In this document: positions 17,625 to 26,157 of the stretch, piece after piece | Layout: every line of letters starts with the position of its first letter | Numbering within the stretch: position 1 is the stretch's first letter | From: Paraburkholderia monticola | Lineage (GTDB): Bacteria > Pseudomonadota > Gammaproteobacteria > Burkholderiales > Burkholderiaceae | DNA: 64,000 nucleotides | Direction: 5' to 3' | Assembly: GCF_001580545.1 (NCBI RefSeq) | Contig: NZ_LRBG01000012.1 | Location: 310,001 to 374,000, forward strand | Notes under the pieces: generated by a model | The model's database searches: none | The model's input: the letters and a program-made list of their open reading frames with translations, nothing else | What the model was told of the DNA's origin: nothing | Position numbers and translations under genes: made by a program

Positions 17625-18074
17625 CTAATTCAGGTGGATGTGCAAAGCCGCGGATAGAGTCGCTGCAAGGCAAATCGAAATAATCGACATGGCGACCACC
17701 CCACGCGAAAACGTGCCGACCACACGCCCGGTCTGCCTGTCACCGATAGCGGCGCCCGAGCCGTCCTGCCGCACTCTGAGCAAGCCCGCCGTCACGGCGA
17801 TGGAACAGGCGAACGCCAGCCCGCAAAACCCGACAATCCCAAGCGCAAGCAGTGACGTCTCCCGACTGCCCTGCTCCAACGCCGTCACCGCCTCATAAAT
17901 CGCGGCAGCACACAGTCCAATCGCACACCAGAACAATTGCCCGTCCTTCACCGACGCCGCAATCATCGTCCTGGCAACGCGCCATCCAAACGCGGGCGCG
18001 ACGAGCGCAAGCGTAAAGACCGGTCCGGCAATTGGCACCGCAAGATTCAGCAACATCCAGAAGAAAAGATTCAT
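17625..18074 (-). CDS. Four-helix membrane protein of unknown function
   Basis: A 149-residue protein with four predicted transmembrane helices: FFWMLLNLAVPIAGPVFTLA, a segment at LFWCAIGLCAAAIYE, LLALGIVGFCGLAFACS, and MSIISICLAATLSAAL. Starts at 18074 (ATG) or 18149 (GTG) are possible and neither has a good ribosome binding site. The shorter is preferred because the upstream 25 residues are polar and Cys-containing. The codon choice is less GC-biased than in neighbours, which hints at acquired DNA. Together with the 43-residue protein it may form a small membrane module; function unknown. Confidence 0.6.
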   Translation of the reverse strand: MNLFFWMLLNLAVPIAGPVFTLALVAPAFGWRVARTMIAASVKDGQLFWCAIGLCAAAIYEAVTALEQGSRETSLLALGIVGFCGLAFACSIAVTAGLLRVRQDGSGAAIGDRQTGRVVGTFSRGVVAMSIISICLAATLSAALHIHLN

Positions 18075-18188
18075 CGAGGCTACCCGGCAGCGCTGGCAAC
18101 GTGAGTCTGATTGCACCTCATCGTAGCGTCGCGACACGCCATCGAACACTCAGCCAAACGGTCAGGTCTGCCTGGTACTCCGGGCCAC

Positions 18189-18221
18189 AAAAAAGCCCGC
18201 CGGAAACACATCCCGGCGGGC
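18189..18221 (-). terminator. Rho-independent terminator after the metC-like gene
   Basis: A 9-bp stem, GCCCGCCGG with CCGGCGGGC, is followed on the minus strand by six T residues. It lies 36 bases beyond the stop of the metC-like gene. Confidence 0.9.
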
Positions 18222-18256
18222 TTCTCGACCAGCGTATCGATCCAGGCTAACGCGCG

Positions 18257-19441
18257 TTAAGCCAGCGCCGCCAGACTCCGTTCGATATCCGCGCGCAGAT
18301 CCGCCTCGTCCTCGAGACCGATATAGAAGCGCACCAGCGTGCCGCGATGCGGCCACTGCGCCGCGGTGCGCATCGACGCGATGTCGTACGGCATCGCGAG
18401 GCTATGCGCGCCACCCCAACTCCAGCCCAGCGAAAACAGTTCGAGCGATTCGCAGAACGTGTCGATCTGCGCCGCGCTGTAACGCTCGTCGAACACGACC
18501 GAGAACAGGCCTCCCGCGCCGGTGAAATCGCGCTTGTACACTTCGTGCCCCGGACAGTCGGCGAGCGCCGGATGCAGCACCGCGACGATTTCCGGCCGGG
18601 TCTTCAACCACATCGCGAGCGACAGCGCCGCGCGGTCGTGCTGCGCGAAACGCAGCTGCATGCTCGGCAGGCTGCGCAGGATCAGCGAGCAATCGTCCGA
18701 CGACACGCCGATACCCATGCGCATGCGCGCGGCCTTCAGCTTCACGTGTACTTCACGGTCGACCGTGATGGTCGCGCCCATCAGCACGTCGCCGCCGCCC
18801 GACTGGTATTTGGTCAGCGCCTGCACCGAGATGTCGATGCCGTGGTCGAACGGCCGGAACGCGAGGCCCGCGGACCACGTGTTGTCGATCGCGGTGAAGA
18901 CCTTGCGCGCGCGCGCCGCCGCGGTGATGGCTGGCACGTCGGGCACCTCCATCGTCACCGAGCCGGGCGCCTCGATCCAGATCAGGCGCGTGTTCGGTTG
19001 GATCAAATCGGCGATGCCCGCGCCGATCAGCGGATCGTAGTAGCGCGCCGTGATGCCGAAATCGCGCGCGAGCCAGTCGCCGTGATCGCGGTTGGGCGAA
19101 TAGACGTTATCGGGGATCAGCACGTCGTCGCCGGCCTTCACGAGGCCGAAGTAGACGTTCGAGATCGACGACAGCCCCGACGGCTGCAACAACGCATGCT
19201 TGCCACCCTCGATCGCGGCGAGACGCTGCGCGAGCGCGATCTGCGTAGGTGTGGCATGCAGGCCGTAGCGCCATTGCGCGTCGTTCTTCCAGTCGAGCGC
19301 GCGCATCGCGGCGAGATCGGGGAACACCACCGTCGAGGCGCGCGTGACCGGCGTCGAGAAAGATTCGAAGCCCGGCGTGATCTGGTCCTCGGCCCGCACG
19401 ATGCGGGTCTGCAGACCGTGTTTGAATTTGGATTCAGTCAT
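18257..19441 (-). CDS. metC: Cystathionine beta-lyase (PLP-dependent)
   Basis: A 394-residue Cys/Met metabolism PLP enzyme. The PLP lysine is in ALTKYQSGGGD near residue 208, preceded by the FTAIDNTWSAG strand and the substrate-side Tyr in WRYGLHATPT. The sequence agrees with the MetC subgroup that cleaves cystathionine to homocysteine, pyruvate and ammonia; another gamma-family lyase cannot be fully excluded. The ATG at 19441 starts at MTESKFKHG, the normal family N-terminus. A strong terminator follows. It is the last gene of a leftward run after a secreted protein and a thiolase. Confidence 0.88.
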   Translation of the reverse strand: MTESKFKHGLQTRIVRAEDQITPGFESFSTPVTRASTVVFPDLAAMRALDWKNDAQWRYGLHATPTQIALAQRLAAIEGGKHALLQPSGLSSISNVYFGLVKAGDDVLIPDNVYSPNRDHGDWLARDFGITARYYDPLIGAGIADLIQPNTRLIWIEAPGSVTMEVPDVPAITAAARARKVFTAIDNTWSAGLAFRPFDHGIDISVQALTKYQSGGGDVLMGATITVDREVHVKLKAARMRMGIGVSSDDCSLILRSLPSMQLRFAQHDRAALSLAMWLKTRPEIVAVLHPALADCPGHEVYKRDFTGAGGLFSVVFDERYSAAQIDTFCESLELFSLGWSWGGAHSLAMPYDIASMRTAAQWPHRGTLVRFYIGLEDEADLRADIERSLAALA

Positions 19442-19525
19442 GTGATGCTCGATGAAAAGCACAGGGAAGCGGGACTGACACATCGGCCGCGCAGCGCGAT
19501 GGCGGATGCGCGGTGCTCATACGCA

Positions 19526-20179
19526 TCAGTCGCCGGTTTGCAGGTTGCTGACGCCGCCCACCGGGTGTCCACCGGCGGCGGGCGCCGGCGCGGGCGCCGC
19601 GGCAGCTGGCTGCGGTGCTGGGGCCGCGCCCTTGGCCGCGCCAGCGCCGGCCGAGCCGGCCGCCGGCACCGCCTGCCCCGCCGCCAGCGGCTTCAGGTTG
19701 AACTCCTGCGGGTTGGAATCGTCGACGTTCATCCGGTCGCCTTCGAGCGAGCCATCCGCCGCGAACTTGCCGACCCAGTTGCCAGTGATATGCGTGCCGT
19801 CGTTCGATTCCTCGACTTCGAGCGTATCGCCGTCGCGATCGCCGGCGATCAGGATCACCTCGCCGGTATCGCTGTACTGATACTCGCCGTGCACGCCGGA
19901 GGGATCGTCGGTCTTCGCCCCAAGCCGCAGCACGATCGGCCGCGCGCCGAGCGTGCCGACGTAGCGCGGAAACTTCGCGAACTCGGGGCTCGGCTTCAGC
20001 GGCAACTGGATCGGCGGCGGCGCCGCCAGCTCCTTGACCGCGGCGCTTTCCGCCCACGCCTGCGACGGCATCCACAGCGCCGTGCCCGCGCACAGCAGCG
20101 CGGCGGCGCTCGCCACCACGCCGGCGCGCTGGCGCCACGCGCGCGTTGCCGAACCCTTCGTCACTTTCGCTTCCTGCAT
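19526..20179 (-). CDS. Secreted protein of unknown function with Ala/Pro-rich tail
   Basis: A 217-residue precursor. A signal peptide covers about residues 1-43: an Arg-rich start, the hydrophobic AGVVASAAALLCAGTALW, then a probable cut after QAWA. The central part (about 60-150) is beta-rich with repeated Asp/Gly turns such as GDRDGDTLEVEES and THITGNWVGKF, suggesting a small beta barrel or sandwich. The last 60 residues are Ala/Pro/Gly low complexity. The start at 20179 has an AGGGATGG sequence before it. It lies between a thiolase and a metC-like gene; no function is implied by either. Confidence 0.75.
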   Translation of the reverse strand: MQEAKVTKGSATRAWRQRAGVVASAAALLCAGTALWMPSQAWAESAAVKELAAPPPIQLPLKPSPEFAKFPRYVGTLGARPIVLRLGAKTDDPSGVHGEYQYSDTGEVILIAGDRDGDTLEVEESNDGTHITGNWVGKFAADGSLEGDRMNVDDSNPQEFNLKPLAAGQAVPAAGSAGAGAAKGAAPAPQPAAAAPAPAPAAGGHPVGGVSNLQTGD

Positions 20180-20241
20180 CTGTCCATCCCTGTTACTGGT
20201 TCCTGCTTGCGACCCGAACCGCGCCGCCCTGCCGTGCGCTG

Positions 20242-21426
20242 TCAGAGGCGCTCGAAAACCGCCGCGATGCCCTGGCCGCCGCCGATGCACATCGTAACCA
20301 GCGCATAACGCCCGCCGATGCGTTGCAGTTCATACAGCGCCTTCACCGTGATCAGCGCGCCGGTCGCGCCGATCGGATGGCCCAGCGAAATGCCCGAGCC
20401 ATTCGGATTGACCTTGGCCGGATCGAAGCCGAGCTCCTTGCTGACCGCGCAGGCCTGCGCGGCAAATGCCTCGTTGGCTTCGATCACGTCGAGATCGGCG
20501 ACCGTCAGACCCGCGCGCTCGAGCGCCTTGCGGCTCGCCGGCACCGGTCCGATACCCATGTACGCCGGATCGACGCCGGCATGCGCGTACGACACGAGCC
20601 GCGCCAACGGCTTCACGCCGCGTCGCTCGGCAACGCCGCGCTCCATCAGCACGACGGCCGCGGCCGCATCGTTGATGCCGGACGCGTTGCCCGCCGTCAC
20701 CGTGCCGTTGTCCTTCACGAACACGGGCTTCAGCTTCGCGAAGTCTTCCGCCGTAGCGTTCATGCGCGCGTGCTCGTCGGTGTCGAACACGACGTCGCCT
20801 TTCTTCGAGGCAAGCGTGATCGGCAGAATCTGTTCCTTGAAGTAGCCACTCGTGATCGCGTGGGCCGCGCGGCGATGCGACTCAAGTGCGAGCGCGTCCT
20901 GCGCGTCGCGCGAGATTTCGTACTTGCGCGCGACGTTCTCGGCGGTCACGCCCATGTGAATCGACTGGAACGGATCGTTGAGCGCGCCGACCATCATGTC
21001 GACGAGACGCGCATCGCCCATGCGCTGACCGAAACGCGCGGCCGGCATCGAATAAGGCGCGCGGCTCATGTTTTCCGCACCGCCGCCGATCGCGATATCG
21101 GCGTCGCCGAGCAGCACGCTTTGCGCGGCCGACACGATTGCCTGCAAGCCCGAGCCGCACAAACGGTTCACGGTCAGCGCGGGCGCGTGCTGGGCGACCC
21201 CGCCGTTGATCGCGGCGACGCGCGCGAGATACATGTCCTTCGGCTCAGTGTGCACGACGTTGCCGAACACGACGTGCCCGACTTCGTCGCCCGAGACGCT
21301 CGCGCGTTCGAGCACCTCGCGCACGACGCGCGCGCCGAGATCGGTCGGCGCGAAATCCTTCAGGCTACCGCCGAACGTGCCGATTGCCGTACGCACACCG
21401 CTTACCACTACGACGTCCCGTTGCAT
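20242..21426 (-). CDS. bktB: Acetyl-CoA acyltransferase (beta-ketothiolase, BktB-like)
   Basis: A 394-residue thiolase. The nucleophile Cys is in VNRLCGSGLQAIVSAAQ near residue 90; the second active-site motifs are NEAFAAQA, the His in GHPIGATGA, and the acid/base Cys in CIGGGQG at the C-terminus. The protein is close to the Cupriavidus BktB type, which condenses acetyl-CoA with longer acyl-CoA to give C5 precursors. That specificity is by similarity from memory, not proven here. It precedes a secreted protein on the same strand and is separate from the phaCAB operon 6 kb away. Confidence 0.88.
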   Translation of the reverse strand: MQRDVVVVSGVRTAIGTFGGSLKDFAPTDLGARVVREVLERASVSGDEVGHVVFGNVVHTEPKDMYLARVAAINGGVAQHAPALTVNRLCGSGLQAIVSAAQSVLLGDADIAIGGGAENMSRAPYSMPAARFGQRMGDARLVDMMVGALNDPFQSIHMGVTAENVARKYEISRDAQDALALESHRRAAHAITSGYFKEQILPITLASKKGDVVFDTDEHARMNATAEDFAKLKPVFVKDNGTVTAGNASGINDAAAAVVLMERGVAERRGVKPLARLVSYAHAGVDPAYMGIGPVPASRKALERAGLTVADLDVIEANEAFAAQACAVSKELGFDPAKVNPNGSGISLGHPIGATGALITVKALYELQRIGGRYALVTMCIGGGQGIAAVFERL

Positions 21427-21513
21427 CGCTTACTCCTCCTGTTGTCTCTCCAGTCTGGCTGGATGATGATGCCGACGCGGGCCATGCTGCGCCGCGCGCG
21501 GCTTGAATAATAA

Positions 21514-22464
21514 CTATCCCGCCAGCACCCGCTCGACTGTCTCGCGCGACGGAATCGGGGCGACCGCGCCATAGCCTTGCGTCGACAGCGCGGCGGCGAC
21601 GTTCGCGTAACGCGCGGCGGCAAACGGATCGTCGCCCGCGACGATGCGCGCGATGAAGGCGCCGCCGAAGCAGTCGCCGGCGCCGGTCGCATCGACCGCA
21701 TCGACGACGTGGCCCGGCACGACGCGGCGCTCATGCGGCGTCGCGATATACGAGCCGTCCTTGCCGAGCTTCAGCGCGACGACGCTCGGCCCATGCGACA
21801 GCAGATAATCGACGATCTCGTCGCGGCCCGTCAGCCCCGTCAGTTCGGTGACGTCATCCCAGCTCGGCAGGCAGATATCGGTCTGGCGGATCGCCTCGAG
21901 CATCACCGCGCGCGCCCGCGCGAGCGGCCACAGCTTCAGACGCAGATTGGTGTCGAAGCTCACGCGCACGCCGTTGGCGCGCGCATGCGCGATCGCTTCG
22001 AGCGCGGCGTCGCAGGCGCTCACGCTGATCGCGAGACTGATGCCGGACAGATGGATGACCTTCGCCGCCGCGAGCGCGTCGCGCGGCAGATCGGCCGGCG
22101 CATAGCGGCTCGCCGCCGAGCCCGCGCGCAGATAGTCGAACGCGTGGCCGTTGGGGCCGTGAGAGACGAAATAGACGCCGGTCGGCGCTTGCGGATCGAC
22201 GCGCACAAATGACGTGTCGACCTGCTCGCGTTCCCACAGATCGACGAGCAGGCGTCCGAAATGATCGGCACCGACCGCGGACACGAAGCCGGTCTTCGCA
22301 CCCTGGCGCGCGGCCGCGATGCAGAAGTTCGACGTGTCGCCGCCGAAGCCTTGCAGATAGTTCGGCTGATCTTTCGCCGACTGGTTGAATTCGATCATCG
22401 CCTCGCCGAGTGCGAGGATCTCGGGCGTTTGCGCCTCAGGCCGTGCGGCCGCGTTCAGCGTCAT
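21514..22464 (-). CDS. kdgK: Sugar kinase, PfkB family, probable 2-keto-3-deoxygluconate kinase
   Basis: A 316-residue ribokinase-fold enzyme. The N-terminal GGDTSNFCIAAARQGAK motif and the C-terminal DATGAGDCFGGAF motif (catalytic base Asp in GAGD) are both intact. The opening ILALGEAMIEFNQ and the substrate-side FDYLRAGSAAS resemble KDG kinases, which phosphorylate 2-dehydro-3-deoxygluconate for the Entner-Doudoroff pathway. The gene starts 3 bases after the rimO stop and is therefore likely translated from the same message. Substrate assignment is by resemblance. Confidence 0.82.
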   Translation of the reverse strand: MTLNAAARPEAQTPEILALGEAMIEFNQSAKDQPNYLQGFGGDTSNFCIAAARQGAKTGFVSAVGADHFGRLLVDLWEREQVDTSFVRVDPQAPTGVYFVSHGPNGHAFDYLRAGSAASRYAPADLPRDALAAAKVIHLSGISLAISVSACDAALEAIAHARANGVRVSFDTNLRLKLWPLARARAVMLEAIRQTDICLPSWDDVTELTGLTGRDEIVDYLLSHGPSVVALKLGKDGSYIATPHERRVVPGHVVDAVDATGAGDCFGGAFIARIVAGDDPFAAARYANVAAALSTQGYGAVAPIPSRETVERVLAG

Positions 22465-22467
22465 GGC

Positions 22468-23862
22468 TTAGACCTCGCCCCACAGATCGTGGCCGTCCGC
22501 GCCGGTAATCTTCACGGACACGAAGTCGCCGACCTTGTAGCGCTTCGACGCCTTGGTGGACGGCGCAATATAGACGACGCCATCGATCTCCGGCGCATCC
22601 GCCGCGGTGCGGCCGATGCCGCCGTCCGCATTGATTTCGTCGACCAGCACCTTCAGCGTCTTGCCGACCTTCTTCGCGATGCGTTTCGCCGACACCTGCT
22701 CGGCCACTTCCATGAAGCGCGCGCGACGTTCCTCGCGCACTTCGTCGGGCAGCGCGCCGTCGAGCTCGTTCGCGCTCGCGCCTTCGACCGGCGAATACGC
22801 AAAGCAACCGACGCGATCGAGCTCCGCCTCGCGGATGAAATCGAGCAGTGTTTCGAACTGCTCTTCGGTCTCGCCCGGGAAGCCGGCGATGAACGTGCTG
22901 CGGATCGTCAGATCCGGACAGATCTCGCGCCACGCCTTCACGCGCTCCATCACCTTCTCGGCGTTGGCCGGACGCTTCATGCGCTTCAACACTTCCGGAT
23001 GCGCGTGCTGGAACGGCACGTCGAGATACGGCAGCACGTGGCCCTTGTACGGACCTTCGGCCATCATCGGAATCACTTCGTCGACGCTCGGATACGGATA
23101 CACGTAATGCAGACGCACCCACGCGCCGTATTGCGCGGCGAGTTCGCCGAGCGCGGCGACCAGATCCGTCATCCGGGTCTTGATCGGCTTGCCGTTCCAG
23201 AAGCCGGTGCGGTATTTGACGTCGACGCCGTACGCGCTGGTGTCCTGCGAAATCACCAGCAGTTCCTTCACGCCGGACTTGAACAGGTTCTCCGCTTCGA
23301 GCATCACTTCGGCGACCGGGCGCGACACGAGATCGCCGCGCATCGACGGGATGATGCAGAACGTGCAGCGGTGATTGCAGCCCTCGGAAATCTTCAGGTA
23401 CGCGTAGTGGCGCGGCGTGAGTTTCACGCCCGCGGCGGGCACCAGATCGACGAACGGATCGTGCGGCTTCGGCAGATGATTGTGCACTGCCTGCATCACC
23501 TCGCCGACCGCGTGCGGGCCGGTCACGGCGAGCACCTTCGGATGCACTTCCTCGATCAGCCCCGTGCCGCTCGCGCTCTTCTTCGCGCCGAGGCAGCCGG
23601 TGACGATCACCTTGCCGTTTTCGCTGAGCGCTTCGCCGATCGCGTCGAGGCTTTCCTGGACGGCTTCGTCGATGAAACCGCAGGTGTTGACGACGACGAG
23701 GTCCGCGCCGTCATAGGTGCCGGAGATCTCGTAGCCTTCGGCGCGCAGCTGGGTGATGATCTGCTCGGAATCGACGAGGGCCTTGGGGCAGCCAAGGGAA
23801 ACGAAGCCGACTTTCGGCGTGACGCCCGGCACGGCCGGAGCGTTCGAGGGGGTGGAAGACAT
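22468..23862 (-). CDS. rimO: Ribosomal protein S12 methylthiotransferase RimO
   Basis: A 464-residue radical-SAM enzyme that adds a methylthio group to an Asp of ribosomal protein S12. It has the N-terminal cluster domain (VGFVSLGCPKALVDSE, VNTCGFIDEA), the radical-SAM motif in EGCNHRCTFCIIP (CxxxCxxC), and a C-terminal TRAM domain ending SVKITGADGHDLWGEV. The ATG at 23862 is chosen; an in-frame extension to 23916 has no family similarity, and neither start has a strong ribosome binding site. kdgK follows after 3 bases. Confidence 0.95.
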   Translation of the reverse strand: MSSTPSNAPAVPGVTPKVGFVSLGCPKALVDSEQIITQLRAEGYEISGTYDGADLVVVNTCGFIDEAVQESLDAIGEALSENGKVIVTGCLGAKKSASGTGLIEEVHPKVLAVTGPHAVGEVMQAVHNHLPKPHDPFVDLVPAAGVKLTPRHYAYLKISEGCNHRCTFCIIPSMRGDLVSRPVAEVMLEAENLFKSGVKELLVISQDTSAYGVDVKYRTGFWNGKPIKTRMTDLVAALGELAAQYGAWVRLHYVYPYPSVDEVIPMMAEGPYKGHVLPYLDVPFQHAHPEVLKRMKRPANAEKVMERVKAWREICPDLTIRSTFIAGFPGETEEQFETLLDFIREAELDRVGCFAYSPVEGASANELDGALPDEVREERRARFMEVAEQVSAKRIAKKVGKTLKVLVDEINADGGIGRTAADAPEIDGVVYIAPSTKASKRYKVGDFVSVKITGADGHDLWGEV

Positions 23863-23943
23863 GGGGAACCGCTTGAAGACGTTAAACCCTGAATTGTAGC
23901 GGTTCGCCACCGCCACCGCTCGTAAGTCTTTGAATTCTAGTCT

Positions 23944-24987
23944 TCAAACGGCGATTGGTTCGGCCGGTTCGGGCTGCTTCAGCGCGTCATTGCCATCGCC
24001 GGAAGCGTGCTGACGGGTCGGCGCCGACGCGCCCGCGGCCGCCAGCGCCTGGCCGATTACCGTAAGAATTTCGTCAGAGTCCTGCACACGACGGATCGCC
24101 GCATGCAATTCGGCCGCTTGCGGCCAGGTCCGTTGCAGGTAGCTGAGCCACTTCTTGACGCGGCCATGCTCGTGGGTCAGCGTGCCGTGGGAGCGCAGCT
24201 TGTGCATGTAGTCGACGATCGAACGCAGCACCTGCTGCCATTCGTCGGCCGACGGACATGGGTCCGTCAACCCGCGGATGCGCTGCGCGAGGAACGGATC
24301 CGACACGGCGCCGCGCCCGATCATCACGTCCGCGCAGCCGCTGACCGCGCGGCAACGCTCCCAGTCCGCCACGGTCCAGACCTCGCCATTCGCGATGACC
24401 GGCACCCCGACGGCGTCGTCGATGCGCGCGATCCACTCCCAGTGGGCAGGCGGCCGATAGCGGTCGTCCCGCGTGCGCGCATGCACGACGAGCGAGGCCG
24501 CTCCGCCGTCCGCGAGCGCCTGCGCGCATTCGATCGCGCGCGACGTGTCGGACACGCCGAGGCGCATTTTTGCCGTGACCGCAATATTGGCCGGCACCGC
24601 AGCGCGCACGGCCGACACGATCCGGTTCAGCAGCGGCGGGTTCGCGAGCAGCATCGCGCCGCCGCCATGCTGATTGACGACTTTGGCGGGACAGCCGAAG
24701 TTCAGGTCGATCCCATAGGGCGACAGCGTGGCCGCATAGGCGGCATTGCGCGCCATCCATTCGGGATCGCTGCCGAGCAACTGGATCACCATCGGCGTGC
24801 CGCTGGCGGTCACGCTCGCGTGCAGGATTTCTGGTGCCTCGCGCTCATAGACGCGCGTCGGCAGCAGCGAGCCTGTGATGCGGATGAACTCGGACACGCA
24901 GCCGTCGAAAGCGCCCGCGCTCGTCAGCACGTCGCGCAGCACATAGTCCGCGAGCCCTTCCATCGGGGCGAGAAACAACCGGCTCAT
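23944..24987 (-). CDS. dusC: tRNA-dihydrouridine synthase C
   Basis: A 347-residue flavoenzyme reducing a uridine of tRNA (position 16 for the DusC class). It opens RLFLAPMEGLADYVLRD, the FMN-binding start of Dus proteins. The catalytic Cys is in LNFGCPAKVVNQHGGGAML, and the FMN-binding VTAKMRLGVSD, VHARTR and IANGEVW segments follow. A 30-residue C-terminal tail is polar. It begins at 24987 with a clear family start and is followed by rimO on the same strand, 81 bases away. Confidence 0.94.
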   Translation of the reverse strand: MSRLFLAPMEGLADYVLRDVLTSAGAFDGCVSEFIRITGSLLPTRVYEREAPEILHASVTASGTPMVIQLLGSDPEWMARNAAYAATLSPYGIDLNFGCPAKVVNQHGGGAMLLANPPLLNRIVSAVRAAVPANIAVTAKMRLGVSDTSRAIECAQALADGGAASLVVHARTRDDRYRPPAHWEWIARIDDAVGVPVIANGEVWTVADWERCRAVSGCADVMIGRGAVSDPFLAQRIRGLTDPCPSADEWQQVLRSIVDYMHKLRSHGTLTHEHGRVKKWLSYLQRTWPQAAELHAAIRRVQDSDEILTVIGQALAAAGASAPTRQHASGDGNDALKQPEPAEPIAV

Positions 24988-25402
24988 AAGGGTGTGGGAA
25001 ACAACGGGTCAGCGCAGATGGATTCGTGCGGCCTTCGAAACCAAAGGCATGGACACGGTCAGGGGGACGATCTGAAACATAGGGGGAGTCCAGCGGAAGG
25101 GAAACGGTGGCGGTGCGGTGGCGGCGCAAGCGCGGCCGCCATTGTAGCGCGTCGACGGCTACACACCTCGGCGAGCCGCGCCGGTACATCGACAACGAGG
25201 CTGGGATGCAAACGGATGCAAACGGATGCAAACGGATGCGAACGGATGCAAGCGGATGCAAACGCTACGTCGGCGACGCGCTGCTGGCGCCGCCCGTGCC
25301 CAGGTCGTGGCATGCGCAGTGGTCGTGAAGGTCGGCGTCGCGTCCGCTGGCTGCCCCGAAAGCCCGCGTCGACCCGAGCAGACCTCGCCGCCGCTCACGC
25401 CC
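24988..25402. other. Intergenic region between phaR and dusC
   Basis: A 415-base non-coding stretch. Its main content is a run of six 10-bp tandem repeats at 25204-25263. Several reading frames stay open across the repeats on both strands only because the unit lacks stop codons; none has family similarity. No terminator for phaR was seen. Confidence 0.6.
25204..25263. repeat. Six tandem copies of a 10-bp unit
   Basis: The unit GGATGCAAAC is repeated head to tail six times; copies 1, 2, 3 and 6 are identical, copy 4 reads GGATGCGAAC and copy 5 GGATGCAAGC. It lies 140 bases beyond the phaR stop and 217 bases upstream of dusC. The period is close to one helical turn. Confidence 0.95.
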
Positions 25403-26020
25403 TCACTTCTTCTCCGCCTCGGGATTGTCCTGGGGCGTCGCCGGCGCATTGCTCGCGTTGCTCGCATTGACCGGGGCGCCCGGTGTAAACGGGAACGTGG
25501 CGAACATCGTCTTCGCCTGGTTCTGCATCTGCTCCTGCATCTGCACGAACATGTTCTTCGATTGCTCGATATAGCTGGTCATCATGCCCTGCATCATCGG
25601 CGCCTGCATGTTCATGAACTGCGACCAGACTTCGGGATTCATCGCCTTGCCTTCATAGAGATTCTTCGACTGGTCGGCGAGCTTCGCCTGAATGTCGATG
25701 AAGGCCTGGATATTCTTTTCCAGATACGTGCCCATCATGCCTTGCATCGCATGACCGTAGAACCGGATGATCTGCGAGAGCATCGACGACGAGAACATCG
25801 GCAGGCCGCCGCTCTCCTCCTCGAGAATGATCTGCAGCAGGATCGAACGCGTCAGGTCCTCGTTGCTCTTGGCATCGATCACCTTGAAGTCTTCCTGATC
25901 GAGCACGAGTTGCTTTACATCGGTGAGCGTGATGTAGGTGCTCGTCTCGGTGTCGTAGAGCCGACGATTCGGATATTTCTTGATCAGTCGTTCGGCCGTT
26001 TTCTTTGTAGTAGTAGTCAT
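25403..26020 (-). CDS. phaR: Polyhydroxyalkanoate synthesis repressor PhaR
   Basis: A 205-residue regulator. The N-terminal DNA-binding PHB-accumulation domain is RLIKKYPNRRLYDTETSTYI; two repeat-like middle segments (DLTRSILLQIILEEESGG, AMQGMMGTYLEKNIQAFIDI) follow, then a Met/Gln-rich region likely to contact the polymer. In Cupriavidus and Paracoccus, PhaR binds PHB granules and represses phasin and its own gene until polymer is present. It is last in phaC-phaA-phaB-phaR, starting 137 bases after phaB, so it may also have its own promoter. Confidence 0.96.
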   Translation of the reverse strand: MTTTTKKTAERLIKKYPNRRLYDTETSTYITLTDVKQLVLDQEDFKVIDAKSNEDLTRSILLQIILEEESGGLPMFSSSMLSQIIRFYGHAMQGMMGTYLEKNIQAFIDIQAKLADQSKNLYEGKAMNPEVWSQFMNMQAPMMQGMMTSYIEQSKNMFVQMQEQMQNQAKTMFATFPFTPGAPVNASNASNAPATPQDNPEAEKK

Positions 26021-26157
26021 GTAACGCCTTTAAGCTCGAGTTTAGCAAACGCGGAAACGGCGTCCGGGCTGTGCAATCGGACCCATTGCGCAACCGGGAC
26101 GCCGGTGAAACCATCTGAGCCGAAGCGCACCGCCTTCCGGGTCGGCGCGCCGGTGGC

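Noticed and set aside
25204..25263. Tandem repeat considered as a CRISPR array
   Set aside because: The units are 10 bases long and contiguous, with no spacers and no cas genes nearby.
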